Shown one piece after another: positions 45,392 through 55,297 of a stretch of 64,000 nt of DNA (position 1 is its first letter; each line of letters begins with the position of its first letter). This DNA is from Sulfurospirillum sp. UCH001 (lineage in GTDB: Bacteria > Campylobacterota > Campylobacteria > Campylobacterales > Sulfurospirillaceae), in the NCBI RefSeq assembly GCF_001548035.1, contig NZ_AP014723.1, forward strand, positions 434,001-498,000, in the 5' to 3' direction. Both the position numbers and the translations under genes were made by a program. Below the pieces are notes generated by a model. It saw only the letters and a program-made list of their open reading frames with translations, did no database searches and was not told the DNA's origin.

Positions 45392-47764
45392 ATGCATGTC
45401 ATCAATGATTTTTTCTTACTCATTTGGAGTGAGAGGTTAAATAAAGACGCTGTTTTCGATGAAAAACATAAAGTAGAACTCGATAAAATTCTTTCACATA
45501 CATTCGATAATTTTTGTGATGGTGCTGCCATCTTACTTATCATTAGTCCTCAAAATTTTGCCAATATGGCTACTCTTGAAGAACCCAAAATTGTTTTAAA
45601 AACACTTTTCCAAGAATCAATATTTAGTAAAGAAACCATACAATATGCTCAAAGCCAACTGCTCGGATATCTGATAACTCTTGGCAATCTACAGATTAAT
45701 CATGCGATTAGTAAACGCTTAGAACTTTTAAAAAAAGAAGGTATCCTCTCTTATGATGCCCTGCGTTCACTTGGCAGTATCCTTTCGCTTATAGAAGAGA
45801 AAAAAATTGAAGTTGCTACCTTAAATGTTAAGAGTGCAACGACACAAGAAAATTACTATAAAACAGCACTACATTTGTTAGTAACAGCCATAGAAAACCT
45901 AAAGCAGGCTGTTGAAATCCCTCGTTTGAATGAACGCTTACATGCTATTCCTGAAAGACTTGAAAATCAACGTTTTTCAATTGGTATTACAGGTGTGATG
46001 AACGCTGGTAAATCTACAATGCTCAATGCTCTTTTAGGGCAAGAAGTTTTAGGAACATCTGTTGTGCCTGAAACTGCGAATCTTACGCTAATTAAATATG
46101 CACAAAACCCATATGCCGTTGTCAATTTTTGGAATGCCAAAGAGTGGAGTAAAATCGAAGAGGGCGCAGCAAGTCTTAAAAGTTTAGAAGCGTTTGTGAA
46201 AGAGAGTAAAGCGCATTTTGGCGAGAAGTTTCATACCTTTGTGACTCCACAAGGTGAGAGCGAAACGATTCCTGTACAAGAGTTAGCACTTTATACATCT
46301 GCGAAACATTCCGATAAAAAATGTAACCTTGTCAAAAGCGTTGAACTCTATACAGATTTGAAGTTTGTTCAAGACGGTGTTCAAATCGTAGATACTCCAG
46401 GTCTGGATGATCCTGTTGTCCAACGTGAAGAGATTACCCTCGAATATCTCAGCGAATGTGATCTTATGATTCATCTTATGAATGCGGCACAAGCGGCAAC
46501 TCAAAAAGATGTTGATTTTATTATTGATGCACTTTTATACCGTAACGTTGCACGTTTGCTGATTGTCATTACACGTATCGATGCAATTAAAGAAAAAGAG
46601 TTACAAGAGGTTATTGATTATACAAAGCGTAGTATTGAAGCGAGGTTAAAAGAGCAAAATAAGGGTGCAAAACTCGATGAGATTATTGCGAAAATTGTCT
46701 TTATTCCTATTGCTGGAAAACTTGCATTGATGCACAAATTAGGGCAAGTAAAAGAGGCCTTAGCACTTGGTTATGATATGGAACGTACGGGACTGCCTTT
46801 GGTTGAGGCGTATCTTGAAGATGTTCTTTTTGGTAGTAACAGTGAAAAAGCCAATCTCATTATCTCCGCTAATCGTAAAGAGATTGAGTCCATTATTGCT
46901 GAATCGATGGCATCATTTGAGCAAGAACTGCATTACTTAAATATCTCACATGAAGAGATAGAACAAGCCTATGTAAAACACCAAGAAGATAAAAAAGCAA
47001 TGGTGCATTTTTTAGAACAGATTAGGAACAGTGTCTCTCAAAGCAAAGAGGAGATGCAAAACTATTTTAACACATTGCAGAAATTTGCGAGCAATCAACT
47101 TGATAAACTCCAAAGTATTGTTAAGCGTCGTATTACGGATGACGTAAGCTATGAATTTAGTAAAAATAAAAAAGCGCCTAAAGAAGAGCGCATTAGTTCG
47201 ATGATAGAGACAGCTATTAAAGATGGTATGGTTGATCTTATTCGTGACTATCGCTATGAATTTCAAAAGAAAATGCAAAGTTCATTAGACTATATGGATG
47301 CAAAATATGGAGAGTTTAAAAACGATACTGCATCGAATCATTTTGACGCAAAAGCATTTTGCGAAGAACATTTAGGCTCACTGTTGATCTTTAAAAATAG
47401 TGCGATTGTGAGTGCTGGAGCCAATGAAGCCATTAAAAAGTATGGCAAAAATGACATGAGTATGCTTTCAACGACACTGGATGCTCTCTTTGGAGCAGAA
47501 TTCTTAACTATTAAAGAGATGTTGCATGATAAGCTCGTCAAAGTCAATCAAGAACTTTTGGCTTCATTTGTAAGTCTCTGCGAGGCACCTGCTCGTAGTA
47601 TTGAGGAGCGGTTTAGTGCAGAAGAGGCATTGATTGAACGTGCGATGCGTCAAATGAAGGATGCAACGCAAAGTCGTGAAGCGCGTATTTTAGAAATTAA
47701 AGAAAAAGAACGCTTTATGGGCATAGTGTTACATGACTTAAGTGCTACAAAGGAGTCAAAATGA
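45392..47764 (+). CDS. bacterial dynamin-like GTPase (first of pair)
   Basis: A 790-residue large GTPase. An N-terminal helical region (about 1-190) precedes the GTPase domain: P-loop G201-S208 (GVMNAGKS), D334 of DTPGLDD and the G4 TRID at 394-397. Long helices predicted after about 490 fit a dynamin stalk and assembly region. The C-terminal part contains hydrophobic stretches that could touch membrane. Campylobacter jejuni has a similar adjacent pair (DLP1/DLP2) that works as a heterotetramer tethering membranes. The function here is inferred from that. Overlaps the next gene by four bases. Confidence 0.88.
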   Translation: MHVINDFFLLIWSERLNKDAVFDEKHKVELDKILSHTFDNFCDGAAILLIISPQNFANMATLEEPKIVLKTLFQESIFSKETIQYAQSQLLGYLITLGNLQINHAISKRLELLKKEGILSYDALRSLGSILSLIEEKKIEVATLNVKSATTQENYYKTALHLLVTAIENLKQAVEIPRLNERLHAIPERLENQRFSIGITGVMNAGKSTMLNALLGQEVLGTSVVPETANLTLIKYAQNPYAVVNFWNAKEWSKIEEGAASLKSLEAFVKESKAHFGEKFHTFVTPQGESETIPVQELALYTSAKHSDKKCNLVKSVELYTDLKFVQDGVQIVDTPGLDDPVVQREEITLEYLSECDLMIHLMNAAQAATQKDVDFIIDALLYRNVARLLIVITRIDAIKEKELQEVIDYTKRSIEARLKEQNKGAKLDEIIAKIVFIPIAGKLALMHKLGQVKEALALGYDMERTGLPLVEAYLEDVLFGSNSEKANLIISANRKEIESIIAESMASFEQELHYLNISHEEIEQAYVKHQEDKKAMVHFLEQIRNSVSQSKEEMQNYFNTLQKFASNQLDKLQSIVKRRITDDVSYEFSKNKKAPKEERISSMIETAIKDGMVDLIRDYRYEFQKKMQSSLDYMDAKYGEFKNDTASNHFDAKAFCEEHLGSLLIFKNSAIVSAGANEAIKKYGKNDMSMLSTTLDALFGAEFLTIKEMLHDKLVKVNQELLASFVSLCEAPARSIEERFSAEEALIERAMRQMKDATQSREARILEIKEKERFMGIVLHDLSATKESK

Positions 47765-49785
47765 GTCTTATGGAAAGTTTTATAACCTCATATAAAGAAA
47801 ACTTCTTAAGAGTAGTACCTGAGTTTGATGCCACACTTCTGGGTGCGCTTAAAAAAGTTCAGTATGTGCTTCTCTCCGAAGAACAGCTCCCATCCATTCA
47901 ACTTAAAAAAGCGCTTGATCGTCTTCAAATGCGTTCTGAAGAGCCTATGAAAGTAGCCATTACAGGGCAATTTTCTAGTGGAAAATCCACCTTTTTGAAT
48001 GCCCTTTTAGCAAAAAGTATTTTGCCTACAGGTATCACACCCGTTACATCCAAGGTTAATTATATACGTTATGGAGAAGAGTTTAAAATTCGTGTGCGTT
48101 ACAAAGATGGTAGAGATGAGTATCATGACATTAGCAACATTGCCCATTTTACAGACCAAAGAGAGCATGTTGAAGATATCGCTTATCTTGTATTGTATGC
48201 ACCACTAAATATTCTTAAAGATGTTGTTTTTGTCGATACCCCAGGGCTTAACTCACAAGCAGCGAGTGACACTCAGACGACAGAGCGTGTTTTGAGAGAA
48301 GTTGATGGCATTATTTGGCTAACACTGATTGATAATGCTGGCAAGATGAGTGAACTTCAAGTATTAGAAGAGTATTTGGGAAAATATCAAAATAAATCTC
48401 TTTGTGTTTTAAACCAAAAAGACAAATTTACACCACAACAAATCGAAGAGACGACCAACTATGTCAAAACGGCATTTAAAGAGTTTTTTAGCGATGTTAT
48501 TCCTATCTCGGCGCGCCAAGCTTTAGAATCACGCAGTCATGATAAAAAAGTGATGATGGAAGAGAAGCTTGAAGAGTTTATGCACGATTTGCATACAAAG
48601 CTACAAAGCAGTGGAGAAAGACTTGATTTTGTTGAAGTTGAACATGATTTTAAAGCATACCAGAGAACGTTAGACTCTATCTTGCAAAGTGATTTAGGTG
48701 CAAATCTAAAGCTGTTAGAAGAGTCCAATATCGATAAAGTATTGGATTTTATTCGTAATGAAATTCAACCTAAATCAACGCAGTCAAAAGAATTTGCTAT
48801 TACCAAAGAGATCAAAGATATTGCATCGAAATTGCTTGCACAACATCAACTCTTTTTAGCAATTTACGATGAACTTTTAGATGAAATTGTACGTTTTGAA
48901 GCAGAAGCCAAGGGGCTTTTTTCAGAATTTAAAGGCAAGTTTTCACATGATCTTAAAAGCGCTTTTATGCGCATAGAACAGATTATTGAAACGGTTGCTG
49001 ATGCGATTTATAATCAAATCACTACTGAAAAACTGGTTCGTTATGAAGCCCAAAAAGCGGGACTTTTCAGTAAACAACCAACGTATGTTCCTTTTGAATA
49101 CCAAGCACCTAAAATCAACTCAGATCTTATCTACAAAAGCCTTTTTTATGAAGAGAATCTTATTGGTAAAATGTTTAAGCAATATGTGCGAAATCTTGGA
49201 TCTATTCAAAATGAAGTCAATGATAAAAACCGTTTGGTTTACCGCTCTTTGGAACAAGGCATTCTGAAATGGCAAGCACCGTATGAAGTCATTCGTAAAA
49301 GTGAAGAGTTGCATTCAGATATTGAATTTGCCAATATGCGTCGTTTTGCTTCAAAAGCTTATGAGAGTATCTTGAAACCTTTTAATGATGAGATTGCAGA
49401 TTCATATGCAAAAATTAGCTCAGAATTCAATCACCTCTCCAGTGCGGTGAGTTTCAACTATCAAAACGCCACTGAAGTGTGTGTAGCATTTTTGGAAAAT
49501 AAAATTGAAAAATCGGTAAAACTCTACGAAGCAAATCCAACAAAATTTTCCCTGTATCAGCCGAAACTTGATGAGATAAAAGAACGTCTTAGAACATCAT
49601 TCCATCTCTATGAATTAGAGAATATGATGAACACAAAAAATACATTCTTGAGTAAAGATTACGATCGTCTAATCAGCCAATTTACAGCGATTAAAGAAGA
49701 AAAAGTGGCATTTTTAGAAGAACGTAAAGCGAGACATAACAAGATCATATCACAAATCGAAACATTGGTGAAAGAGGTTATATAA
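47761..49785 (+). CDS. bacterial dynamin-like GTPase (second of pair)
   Basis: A 674-residue partner GTPase. P-loop at G69-S76 (GQFSSGKS), D159 of DTPGLNS, and G4 NQKD from residue 218. Helical stalk-like regions follow from about 330 to the end. It starts within the stop of the first dynamin gene (ATGA), so the two are made together, as expected for a heteromeric complex. The GTPase lies nearer the N-terminus than in the partner. Confidence 0.88.
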   Translation: MSLMESFITSYKENFLRVVPEFDATLLGALKKVQYVLLSEEQLPSIQLKKALDRLQMRSEEPMKVAITGQFSSGKSTFLNALLAKSILPTGITPVTSKVNYIRYGEEFKIRVRYKDGRDEYHDISNIAHFTDQREHVEDIAYLVLYAPLNILKDVVFVDTPGLNSQAASDTQTTERVLREVDGIIWLTLIDNAGKMSELQVLEEYLGKYQNKSLCVLNQKDKFTPQQIEETTNYVKTAFKEFFSDVIPISARQALESRSHDKKVMMEEKLEEFMHDLHTKLQSSGERLDFVEVEHDFKAYQRTLDSILQSDLGANLKLLEESNIDKVLDFIRNEIQPKSTQSKEFAITKEIKDIASKLLAQHQLFLAIYDELLDEIVRFEAEAKGLFSEFKGKFSHDLKSAFMRIEQIIETVADAIYNQITTEKLVRYEAQKAGLFSKQPTYVPFEYQAPKINSDLIYKSLFYEENLIGKMFKQYVRNLGSIQNEVNDKNRLVYRSLEQGILKWQAPYEVIRKSEELHSDIEFANMRRFASKAYESILKPFNDEIADSYAKISSEFNHLSSAVSFNYQNATEVCVAFLENKIEKSVKLYEANPTKFSLYQPKLDEIKERLRTSFHLYELENMMNTKNTFLSKDYDRLISQFTAIKEEKVAFLEERKARHNKIISQIETLVKEVI

Positions 49786-49877
49786 CATACCTCTTTTGCC
49801 TTTTCCTCTCTAGACTGAGCAAAGAAAGATACGCTAAAATACTCTTCCAAACGCAACTTATATCTCTAAGGATTTCT

Positions 49878-50540
49878 ATGGAAGAACATGTATCTACTCA
49901 ATCTCTCCTTAGTACCGCAAAGTATAACATGGTTATTGGGCTTGTTCTGTGTTGGGGATTTTTAGTCAATTGGTTGATGGTTATTTTTATGAACCCAATG
50001 GCAGTGTTAGAAGTTGTCAATGGGTGGATAGTACTTGTTCTGTACAGTGTATCATCCTCAGTTGGTTACTATCTTTTTGTAACGTATAACACTCCTCGTA
50101 TGAGCTTTATAGGGTATAATTTAGTTGTTTTACCTTTAGGCTTTGTTTTGAGTTTAGCACTGTATGATGTTGCTCCAACGTTATTGTTTTTTGCTTTAGG
50201 TATCGCATTTTTTTTAACACTTCTCATGACGCTTTTTGGTTATCTATTTCCCTCATTTTTTCAGAAAATCTATAGTGTTTTAGCGGTTGCACTTTTAGGT
50301 GTTGTCATGATCGAACTCTTTCAGACCTTTGTACTTGGTGTTCCACAAGAATGGATAGAGTGGGTTGTTATAGGGGTGTTTTGTGGCTACATTGGCTACG
50401 ACTGGGGCGTTGCCAATCAAGTAGAAAAAACACTTGATAATGCTATCGATAGTGCTGCAATGCTGTATATGGATATTATTATCCTTTTTATACGAATTGT
50501 GAAAATTATTGCTCAAATTGCTGGGAAAAAAAGTTCTTGA
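49878..50540 (+). CDS. Bax inhibitor-1 (BI-1/YccA) family membrane protein
   Basis: A 220-residue protein with about seven TM helices. The C-terminal half (IGYDWG, with an Asp in a TM helix, and AAMLYMDIIILFIRI) is typical of BI-1/YccA proteins, which are thought to leak calcium or modulate membrane proteases. Exact role unknown. A strong rho-independent terminator follows. Confidence 0.82.
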   Translation: MEEHVSTQSLLSTAKYNMVIGLVLCWGFLVNWLMVIFMNPMAVLEVVNGWIVLVLYSVSSSVGYYLFVTYNTPRMSFIGYNLVVLPLGFVLSLALYDVAPTLLFFALGIAFFLTLLMTLFGYLFPSFFQKIYSVLAVALLGVVMIELFQTFVLGVPQEWIEWVVIGVFCGYIGYDWGVANQVEKTLDNAIDSAAMLYMDIIILFIRIVKIIAQIAGKKSS

Positions 50541-50549
50541 TAGTGTAGG

Positions 50550-50580
50550 AGATAAGGCTAAAATCTAGCCTTATCTTTTT
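50550..50580 (+). terminator. rho-independent terminator after the BI-1 gene
   Basis: AGATAAGGCTA, loop AAATC, TAGCCTTATCT followed by five or six Ts: an 11-bp stem with a true T-tract. It also lies at the 3' end of the convergent gene, whose stop is at 50580-50582. Confidence 0.85.
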
Positions 50581-51620
50581 TAGACATAGTGTTTTTCTTT
50601 AAGTAATTTATAGAGTTTGAGAAGCGATAAAAAGAGTGTCGTAATCGCTGGTCCTAAGATCATACCCCAGAAGCCAAATGTCGTAAGTCCCGCAAAAATA
50701 GCAAAGAAAATCAGCAATTCATTAACCGTAGTAGGTGTTTTGACCATTTTATCGTTGATGTATTTGATAATCAGTGGTTTGATGAACGTATCTGCTATTA
50801 CTGAAATAACGATAATAGAATAAGAGGCAATAATAATAGCCGTTGTTGTATTGCCATGAGCTACTTCTAATGCGCAGATTGGTACCCACATGAGTGCGCC
50901 ACCAATAATAGGAATCAGTGATGCAAAGCCATAGAAAATACCCAGTAAAAGGCCATCATACCCAAAGTACATCCCAATAACAGAAAAGAGCGCTCCTTGC
51001 AAAATAGCACTGAGTAAAATAGAGTAAAAAACAACGCTCATCACATTCGTGACTTCAGAAAAAACGATATTGACCTCTTTGGCATCAATAGGCATAACGC
51101 TTTTAATGTAATCAATCATATCTTTACCATTGAGTAGGGCAAAGAAGAAAAAGACAACAATAAGCAACATATCTTTTAAAAATCCTGCACTGTTTTTACC
51201 AATCGAGCCGAGGTACGAAAGTGTAGTACTCGAAATTTGAGCAATATTGAGATTGTTAATAAAATCGTCTAGAGCAGGTTGCGCCGAAGCAAGGGGCGCT
51301 GGCAGTTGATAATCTAAACTGCGTAAATACGTTTGCACTTTTTCAATCATTGAAAAATCAAAATTATTAACAATGCCCCCAATAGAGGTCAATGTATAGA
51401 CAATAGGCCCAAAAAGAAGAACAGATAAAAATAGTGTTGATAAAGCCGCTGCAAGGTGTCTATTTTTCGTTAAACCGTATAGTTTGAGATTGAGGCTATA
51501 GGTTGCCATAGCGAGCAAAGATGCAATGGCGATAATCATCAAAAAAGGCTGATACAACTTGAGGATTGAAAACAATACAGCAAGAAAGATAGCAGTTAAA
51601 AAGAAACGATGTTCATTCAT
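50580..51620 (-). CDS. AI-2E/PerM-family membrane transporter
   Basis: A 346-residue protein with about eight TM helices and the family's conserved late segments ([16 protein letters not shown] and [12 protein letters not shown]). The family includes exporters and Na+/H+ antiporters; autoinducer transport is only one proposed role, so the substrate is open. Overlaps ruvB by four bases. Confidence 0.85.
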   Translation of the reverse strand: MNEHRFFLTAIFLAVLFSILKLYQPFLMIIAIASLLAMATYSLNLKLYGLTKNRHLAAALSTLFLSVLLFGPIVYTLTSIGGIVNNFDFSMIEKVQTYLRSLDYQLPAPLASAQPALDDFINNLNIAQISSTTLSYLGSIGKNSAGFLKDMLLIVVFFFFALLNGKDMIDYIKSVMPIDAKEVNIVFSEVTNVMSVVFYSILLSAILQGALFSVIGMYFGYDGLLLGIFYGFASLIPIIGGALMWVPICALEVAHGNTTTAIIIASYSIIVISVIADTFIKPLIIKYINDKMVKTPTTVNELLIFFAIFAGLTTFGFWGMILGPAITTLFLSLLKLYKLLKEKHYV

Positions 51621-52648
51621 AGAGTATCCTCAAAAAGTCCATTTTGTAATGTAGGCGGCGTTAGCCTAAAAAGCTCGTACGTTTTGGGTGTTGCGATACG
51701 CCCACGGGCCGTTCGTTCAATATAACTGTTTGCCAATAAATAAGGTTCTATCACATCTTCAATGGTACCTTCATCTTCACTGAGAGCTGCTGCAATGGTA
51801 CTAAGCCCTAAAGGACGCCCTTTACTTTGCAATAAAAGCTCAAGGTATTTAATATCGAGTTCATCAAAACCAAGATCATTTACACCGAGTTCATTAAGTC
51901 CATACTGTGCACGTTCTTTATGAATGTGATCTTCATCTTCTACGTCAGCATAATCACGAATACGCTTTAAAAGACGAAGTGCAATTCTAGGGGTTCCTCG
52001 TGAGCGGCGTGCCATTTCCACAGCGGCGTCTTGCAGACATATTTTCTCAAGTTTATGGGATGCTTTGGTGATGATGAGCGCAAGTTCTTCTTTGGTGTAA
52101 AATTGCAAACGGAAATGCATACCAAAACGATCTCTTAAGGGAGAGCTTATCATACCAGCACGTGTGGTTGCACCAATGAGTGTAAATCGAGGCAAGTCGA
52201 TTTTGATGGTTTGAGCCGCAGGACCCGAACCTATAATGATATCAAGACGAAAATCTTCCATAGCAGGATAGAGAATCTCTTCAATGGCGGGAGAGAGTCT
52301 ATGAATCTCATCGATAAAGAGAATGTCTCCTTCTTGAAGGTTGGTTAAAATTGCCGCCAAATCACCACTTTTCTCAATCATAGGAGCTGCGGTAATTTTC
52401 ATATTGGCACGCATTTCATTTGAAATGATATGTGCTAACGTCGTTTTACCAAGACCAGGAGGTCCAAAAAAGAGGATGTGATCTAAACATTCAGAGCGTT
52501 TTTGTGCTGCCTGAATAAACACTTGCAAATTTTTTTTGATCTTCTCTTGCCCTATGTAGTCATCAAATGAAGAGGGGCGCAAACTTTTTTCATAGTCATT
52601 CTCAAAAGAAATCTTCTCTATTTCAACGATGCGTTCCATCTCACTCAC
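51617..52648 (-). CDS. ruvB: Holliday junction branch-migration ATPase RuvB
   Basis: A 343-residue AAA+ motor that drives branch migration with RuvA. Walker [11 protein letters not shown], Walker [18 protein letters not shown] (sensor 1) and [13 protein letters not shown] (sensor 2) are intact. The start is taken as GTG at 52648, overlapping the panB stop; an ATG three codons later is an alternative. Confidence 0.96.
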   Translation of the reverse strand: MSEMERIVEIEKISFENDYEKSLRPSSFDDYIGQEKIKKNLQVFIQAAQKRSECLDHILFFGPPGLGKTTLAHIISNEMRANMKITAAPMIEKSGDLAAILTNLQEGDILFIDEIHRLSPAIEEILYPAMEDFRLDIIIGSGPAAQTIKIDLPRFTLIGATTRAGMISSPLRDRFGMHFRLQFYTKEELALIITKASHKLEKICLQDAAVEMARRSRGTPRIALRLLKRIRDYADVEDEDHIHKERAQYGLNELGVNDLGFDELDIKYLELLLQSKGRPLGLSTIAAALSEDEGTIEDVIEPYLLANSYIERTARGRIATPKTYELFRLTPPTLQNGLFEDTL

Positions 52649-53433
52649 TTTGTATACGTGTAGGGAGCTTCTGGAAAGCTACGTTCTTGAACTTCTTTAA
52701 CATAAGCATCTACGGCATCTTGTACCAGTGTGGCACCTTCTAAGTAGCGCTTAACGAATTTAGGTTGAAAGGCTTGGAAAAAGCCTAACATATCGCTCCA
52801 AACCAATACTTGACCGTCGGTATATTTACCTGCTCCTATGCCAATAGTAGGGATAGTGATAGCTTCAGAAATACGTCTAGCTGCTTCTTCAACAACACCT
52901 TCAATCACCAAACTAAAAGCACCTGCTTCTTCAACGGCTTTGGCATCCTCGATTAATGCAAGAATATCTTCTTCACTGCGTCCACGTACTTTATAACCAC
53001 CTTCGCTTCTGACATATTGAGGCATCAGTCCAATATGTCCCATAACTGCAATAGAGTTTTGTGTCAATGCCTTGATGATATGTGCACGACTCACACCACC
53101 TTCTATTTTCACAGCATGCGCATTGGTTTGGCTGTATACCATTGAAGCATTATGGAGTGCCATCTTCTCATCGGTGTATGTTCCAAAAGGCATATCACAA
53201 ACAATGAAAGTCTCTTTTGCACCTGCACATACAGCTTTGGTGTGATAAAGCATGACTTCCATGCTCGCTGAGAGTGTGTCAGGTTTAGCATTAAAACTCA
53301 TATTTAGGCTATCGCCAACAAGGATGATATCAACTCTTTGATCGAAAAGAGATGCAAAGAGCGCATCATAAGCAGTGATAACGGTGAGGGGAGTTTTCCC
53401 CTTCTGTTGTTTAATAGATGTAATTGTTTTCAT
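52645..53433 (-). CDS. panB: 3-methyl-2-oxobutanoate hydroxymethyltransferase
   Basis: A 262-residue enzyme of pantothenate synthesis. VGDSLNMSF (metal and substrate site), [18 protein letters not shown] and the GIGAG segment are family hallmarks. The ATG at 53433 ([11 protein letters not shown]) fits the family start; the longer frame upstream has no homologous character. Heads the panB-ruvB-PerM operon. Confidence 0.94.
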   Translation of the reverse strand: MKTITSIKQQKGKTPLTVITAYDALFASLFDQRVDIILVGDSLNMSFNAKPDTLSASMEVMLYHTKAVCAGAKETFIVCDMPFGTYTDEKMALHNASMVYSQTNAHAVKIEGGVSRAHIIKALTQNSIAVMGHIGLMPQYVRSEGGYKVRGRSEEDILALIEDAKAVEEAGAFSLVIEGVVEEAARRISEAITIPTIGIGAGKYTDGQVLVWSDMLGFFQAFQPKFVKRYLEGATLVQDAVDAYVKEVQERSFPEAPYTYTK

Positions 53434-53512
53434 GGCCTCATTATACCCTATTTTAGGACAAGAAAATTTTATAAAAAACATGGTACAATGAGCAACTTCG
53501 GAGGTAAGCAAC

Positions 53513-53923
53513 ATGGGTGTTTTGGCACAATTGGAAGTTGATTTTGACATCGAAATTGTAGGAGATTTTATCTCTCACTATGCCATTATGTGTGAAAATA
53601 TGGAGCCTCTGATTATTGGGCTCAGTAAAAAAGAGCGCTATTCTGAAAACATTGGAGATCTTTTTCGTATTTTCCATAATATGAAATCAGCCGCAGGATT
53701 TTTAAAACTAGATCCTATTATAAAATTGGCAGTATTGTGTGAAGATATTGTAGAAGAGGCGCGAACGTTGCAAGGCCCCGCGAGTGAAGAGTTTATCGAT
53801 TGGTTACTTTTAGTCAGCGATCAGTTTGAAAAGTACCGACAAGATGTTGAAAATGATGCATCGTTTTTTACTGTATTAAATCCGTTAATTATAAAAGTAC
53901 CTCATACGTTGGAGAAAGAGTGA
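53513..53923 (+). CDS. Hpt-like histidine phosphotransfer protein
   Basis: A 136-residue helical protein. LFRIFHNMKSAAGFLKL (about residues 50-66) matches the Hpt consensus, with His55 the likely phosphorylation site. No kinase or receiver domain is attached, so it would act as a separate relay. Its stop overlaps the trpA GTG start. Divergent from panB with 79 bp between starts. The partner kinase is unknown. Confidence 0.72.
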   Translation: MGVLAQLEVDFDIEIVGDFISHYAIMCENMEPLIIGLSKKERYSENIGDLFRIFHNMKSAAGFLKLDPIIKLAVLCEDIVEEARTLQGPASEEFIDWLLLVSDQFEKYRQDVENDASFFTVLNPLIIKVPHTLEKE

Positions 53924-54660
53924 AGCAATTAGTTGCCTATATTACGGCGGGTTTCCCCGATAAGAATTTTTCATTGGACTTGGTTTCTGCACTAAAAGAA
54001 GCAGGTGTTGACAAGCTAGAGTTAGGAATTCCTTTTTCTGATCCTGTTGCAGATGGTCCTATTATTGAAGTTGCCAATTTGCATGCATTGCAAAATGGAT
54101 TTAAAATGCAAACATTGTTTGATATTTCTTCAGTTGTTGCGCCTACTATTGAGACGTACTGGATGGGTTATTTTAATCCTTTTTATCATAAAGGTGTTGA
54201 AACATTTGCGCAAAAAGCGACAGAATTTGGGGTTAAAGGATTTATCATTCCAGATCTTCCACACGAAGAAGCGCTCCCTTACCTGCCTCTAATGGAACAA
54301 TATGCCCTTTCTATGGTCAGTTTTGTAGCTCCAACAGATAGTAAAGAGCGTATTGCCAAAGTCGTTAAAGATGCAAAAGGGTTTATTTATCTTGTGGCAT
54401 ACGCTGGAATTACAGGGGCTCACGCGAGTGAAGATCTTACAAAAACGATTCAAGCGATCAAAGAGCAGAGCGGGACACCTTTATTTGTAGGTTTTGGTGT
54501 GAATGAAAAGACAGCAAAAGAGAGAGCTCGCGGTGTGAATGGTGTTATTGTGGGAAGTGCATTTGTAGAAGTATTACTTAATGAAAACCTCAGTGCAGCT
54601 CAAAAGATCGACACAATTGCACAAAGAGCTAAAATTATAAAAGAGAAAATTAACGCTTAA
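53920..54660 (+). CDS. trpA: tryptophan synthase alpha chain
   Basis: A 246-residue enzyme splitting indole-3-glycerol phosphate. YITAGFPD, LELGIPFSDPVADGPII (catalytic Glu and Asp) and GFIIPDLPHEEA are present, along with the phosphate loop GVIVGSAFV. Start is GTG with GGAG five bases upstream. trpB is not adjacent. Cotranscribed with the Hpt gene. Confidence 0.94.
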   Translation: MKQLVAYITAGFPDKNFSLDLVSALKEAGVDKLELGIPFSDPVADGPIIEVANLHALQNGFKMQTLFDISSVVAPTIETYWMGYFNPFYHKGVETFAQKATEFGVKGFIIPDLPHEEALPYLPLMEQYALSMVSFVAPTDSKERIAKVVKDAKGFIYLVAYAGITGAHASEDLTKTIQAIKEQSGTPLFVGFGVNEKTAKERARGVNGVIVGSAFVEVLLNENLSAAQKIDTIAQRAKIIKEKINA

Positions 54661-54670
54661 AAAAAGAAGG

Positions 54671-54705
54671 CAATAGTGACACACTTTGGTGTTACTATTG
54701 TTTTT
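54671..54705. terminator. rho-independent terminator between trpA and mlaC
   Basis: CAATAGTGACAC, loop ACTTTG, GTGTTACTATTG then TTTTT: a 12-bp stem with one wobble and a T-run on the plus strand. The convergent mlaC stop (54695-54697) lies inside its right arm. Confidence 0.8.
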
Positions 54706-55294
54706 GTGCTGGCTCGTCAGGTTGCTTGAGCTTTTCAAGCAATTTTTCAAATGGTTCTTTCGCCAAAATTTCAGCAAACTGTGTACGATACGTTTGAATG
54801 ATACTGACACCTAAGATATCAACATCGTAAATCATCCAACTTCCATTTTTATCTTTGTAGAATTTATAGATAATTTCATAGACTTCACTATTTTTCATCA
54901 AATGCGTTGTAAGATGAATACGCGCGTCTTTGATTTTTTCCAAATTTTTAATAACAATTTTTTCATCGGTATAGAGATCTAGTTTTTCCATATACGATTT
55001 TTTGAGTTTTTGCTCAAAAAGCTTTGTAAACTCACTCTGTTTTGCAGGTGGCAGTGCTGCCCATTGTTTTCCACCAAGTGCTAATTGTGCCATGAGTGTG
55101 TAGTCAAAAATCGAATCAAAAATAGCATAAAGTTTTTCAGATTTTTCATTTTTTTGTATTTTTTTATCACGTAAAATCGTTGTTGCATTATCAATGTTGT
55201 TTTGCATAAATGTTGATATATCATGTTCTTCTATTGCAAAAATAGATTGCACACATAGAAGCGTTAGTACTACAACAGCAAGAATTTTTTTCAT
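54695..55294 (-). CDS. mlaC: phospholipid-binding protein MlaC-like
   Basis: A 199-residue periplasmic protein with a signal peptide (MKKILAVVVLTLLCVQSIFA) and the Ttg2D/MlaC fold, including FDYTLMAQLALGGKQWAALPPAKQSEFTKLF. MlaC shuttles phospholipids between the outer-membrane MlaA complex and the inner-membrane MlaFEDB transporter. Follows mlaA by three bases. No mlaFEDB in the window. Confidence 0.88.
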   Translation of the reverse strand: MKKILAVVVLTLLCVQSIFAIEEHDISTFMQNNIDNATTILRDKKIQKNEKSEKLYAIFDSIFDYTLMAQLALGGKQWAALPPAKQSEFTKLFEQKLKKSYMEKLDLYTDEKIVIKNLEKIKDARIHLTTHLMKNSEVYEIIYKFYKDKNGSWMIYDVDILGVSIIQTYRTQFAEILAKEPFEKLLEKLKQPDEPAQKQ

Positions 55295-55297
55295 TGT

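Noticed and set aside
53434-53550. N-terminal extension of panB by 39 residues
   Set aside because: The extension has no homology to the PanB start, would overlap the divergent Hpt gene's 5' end, and the ATG at 53433 gives a standard PanB length.
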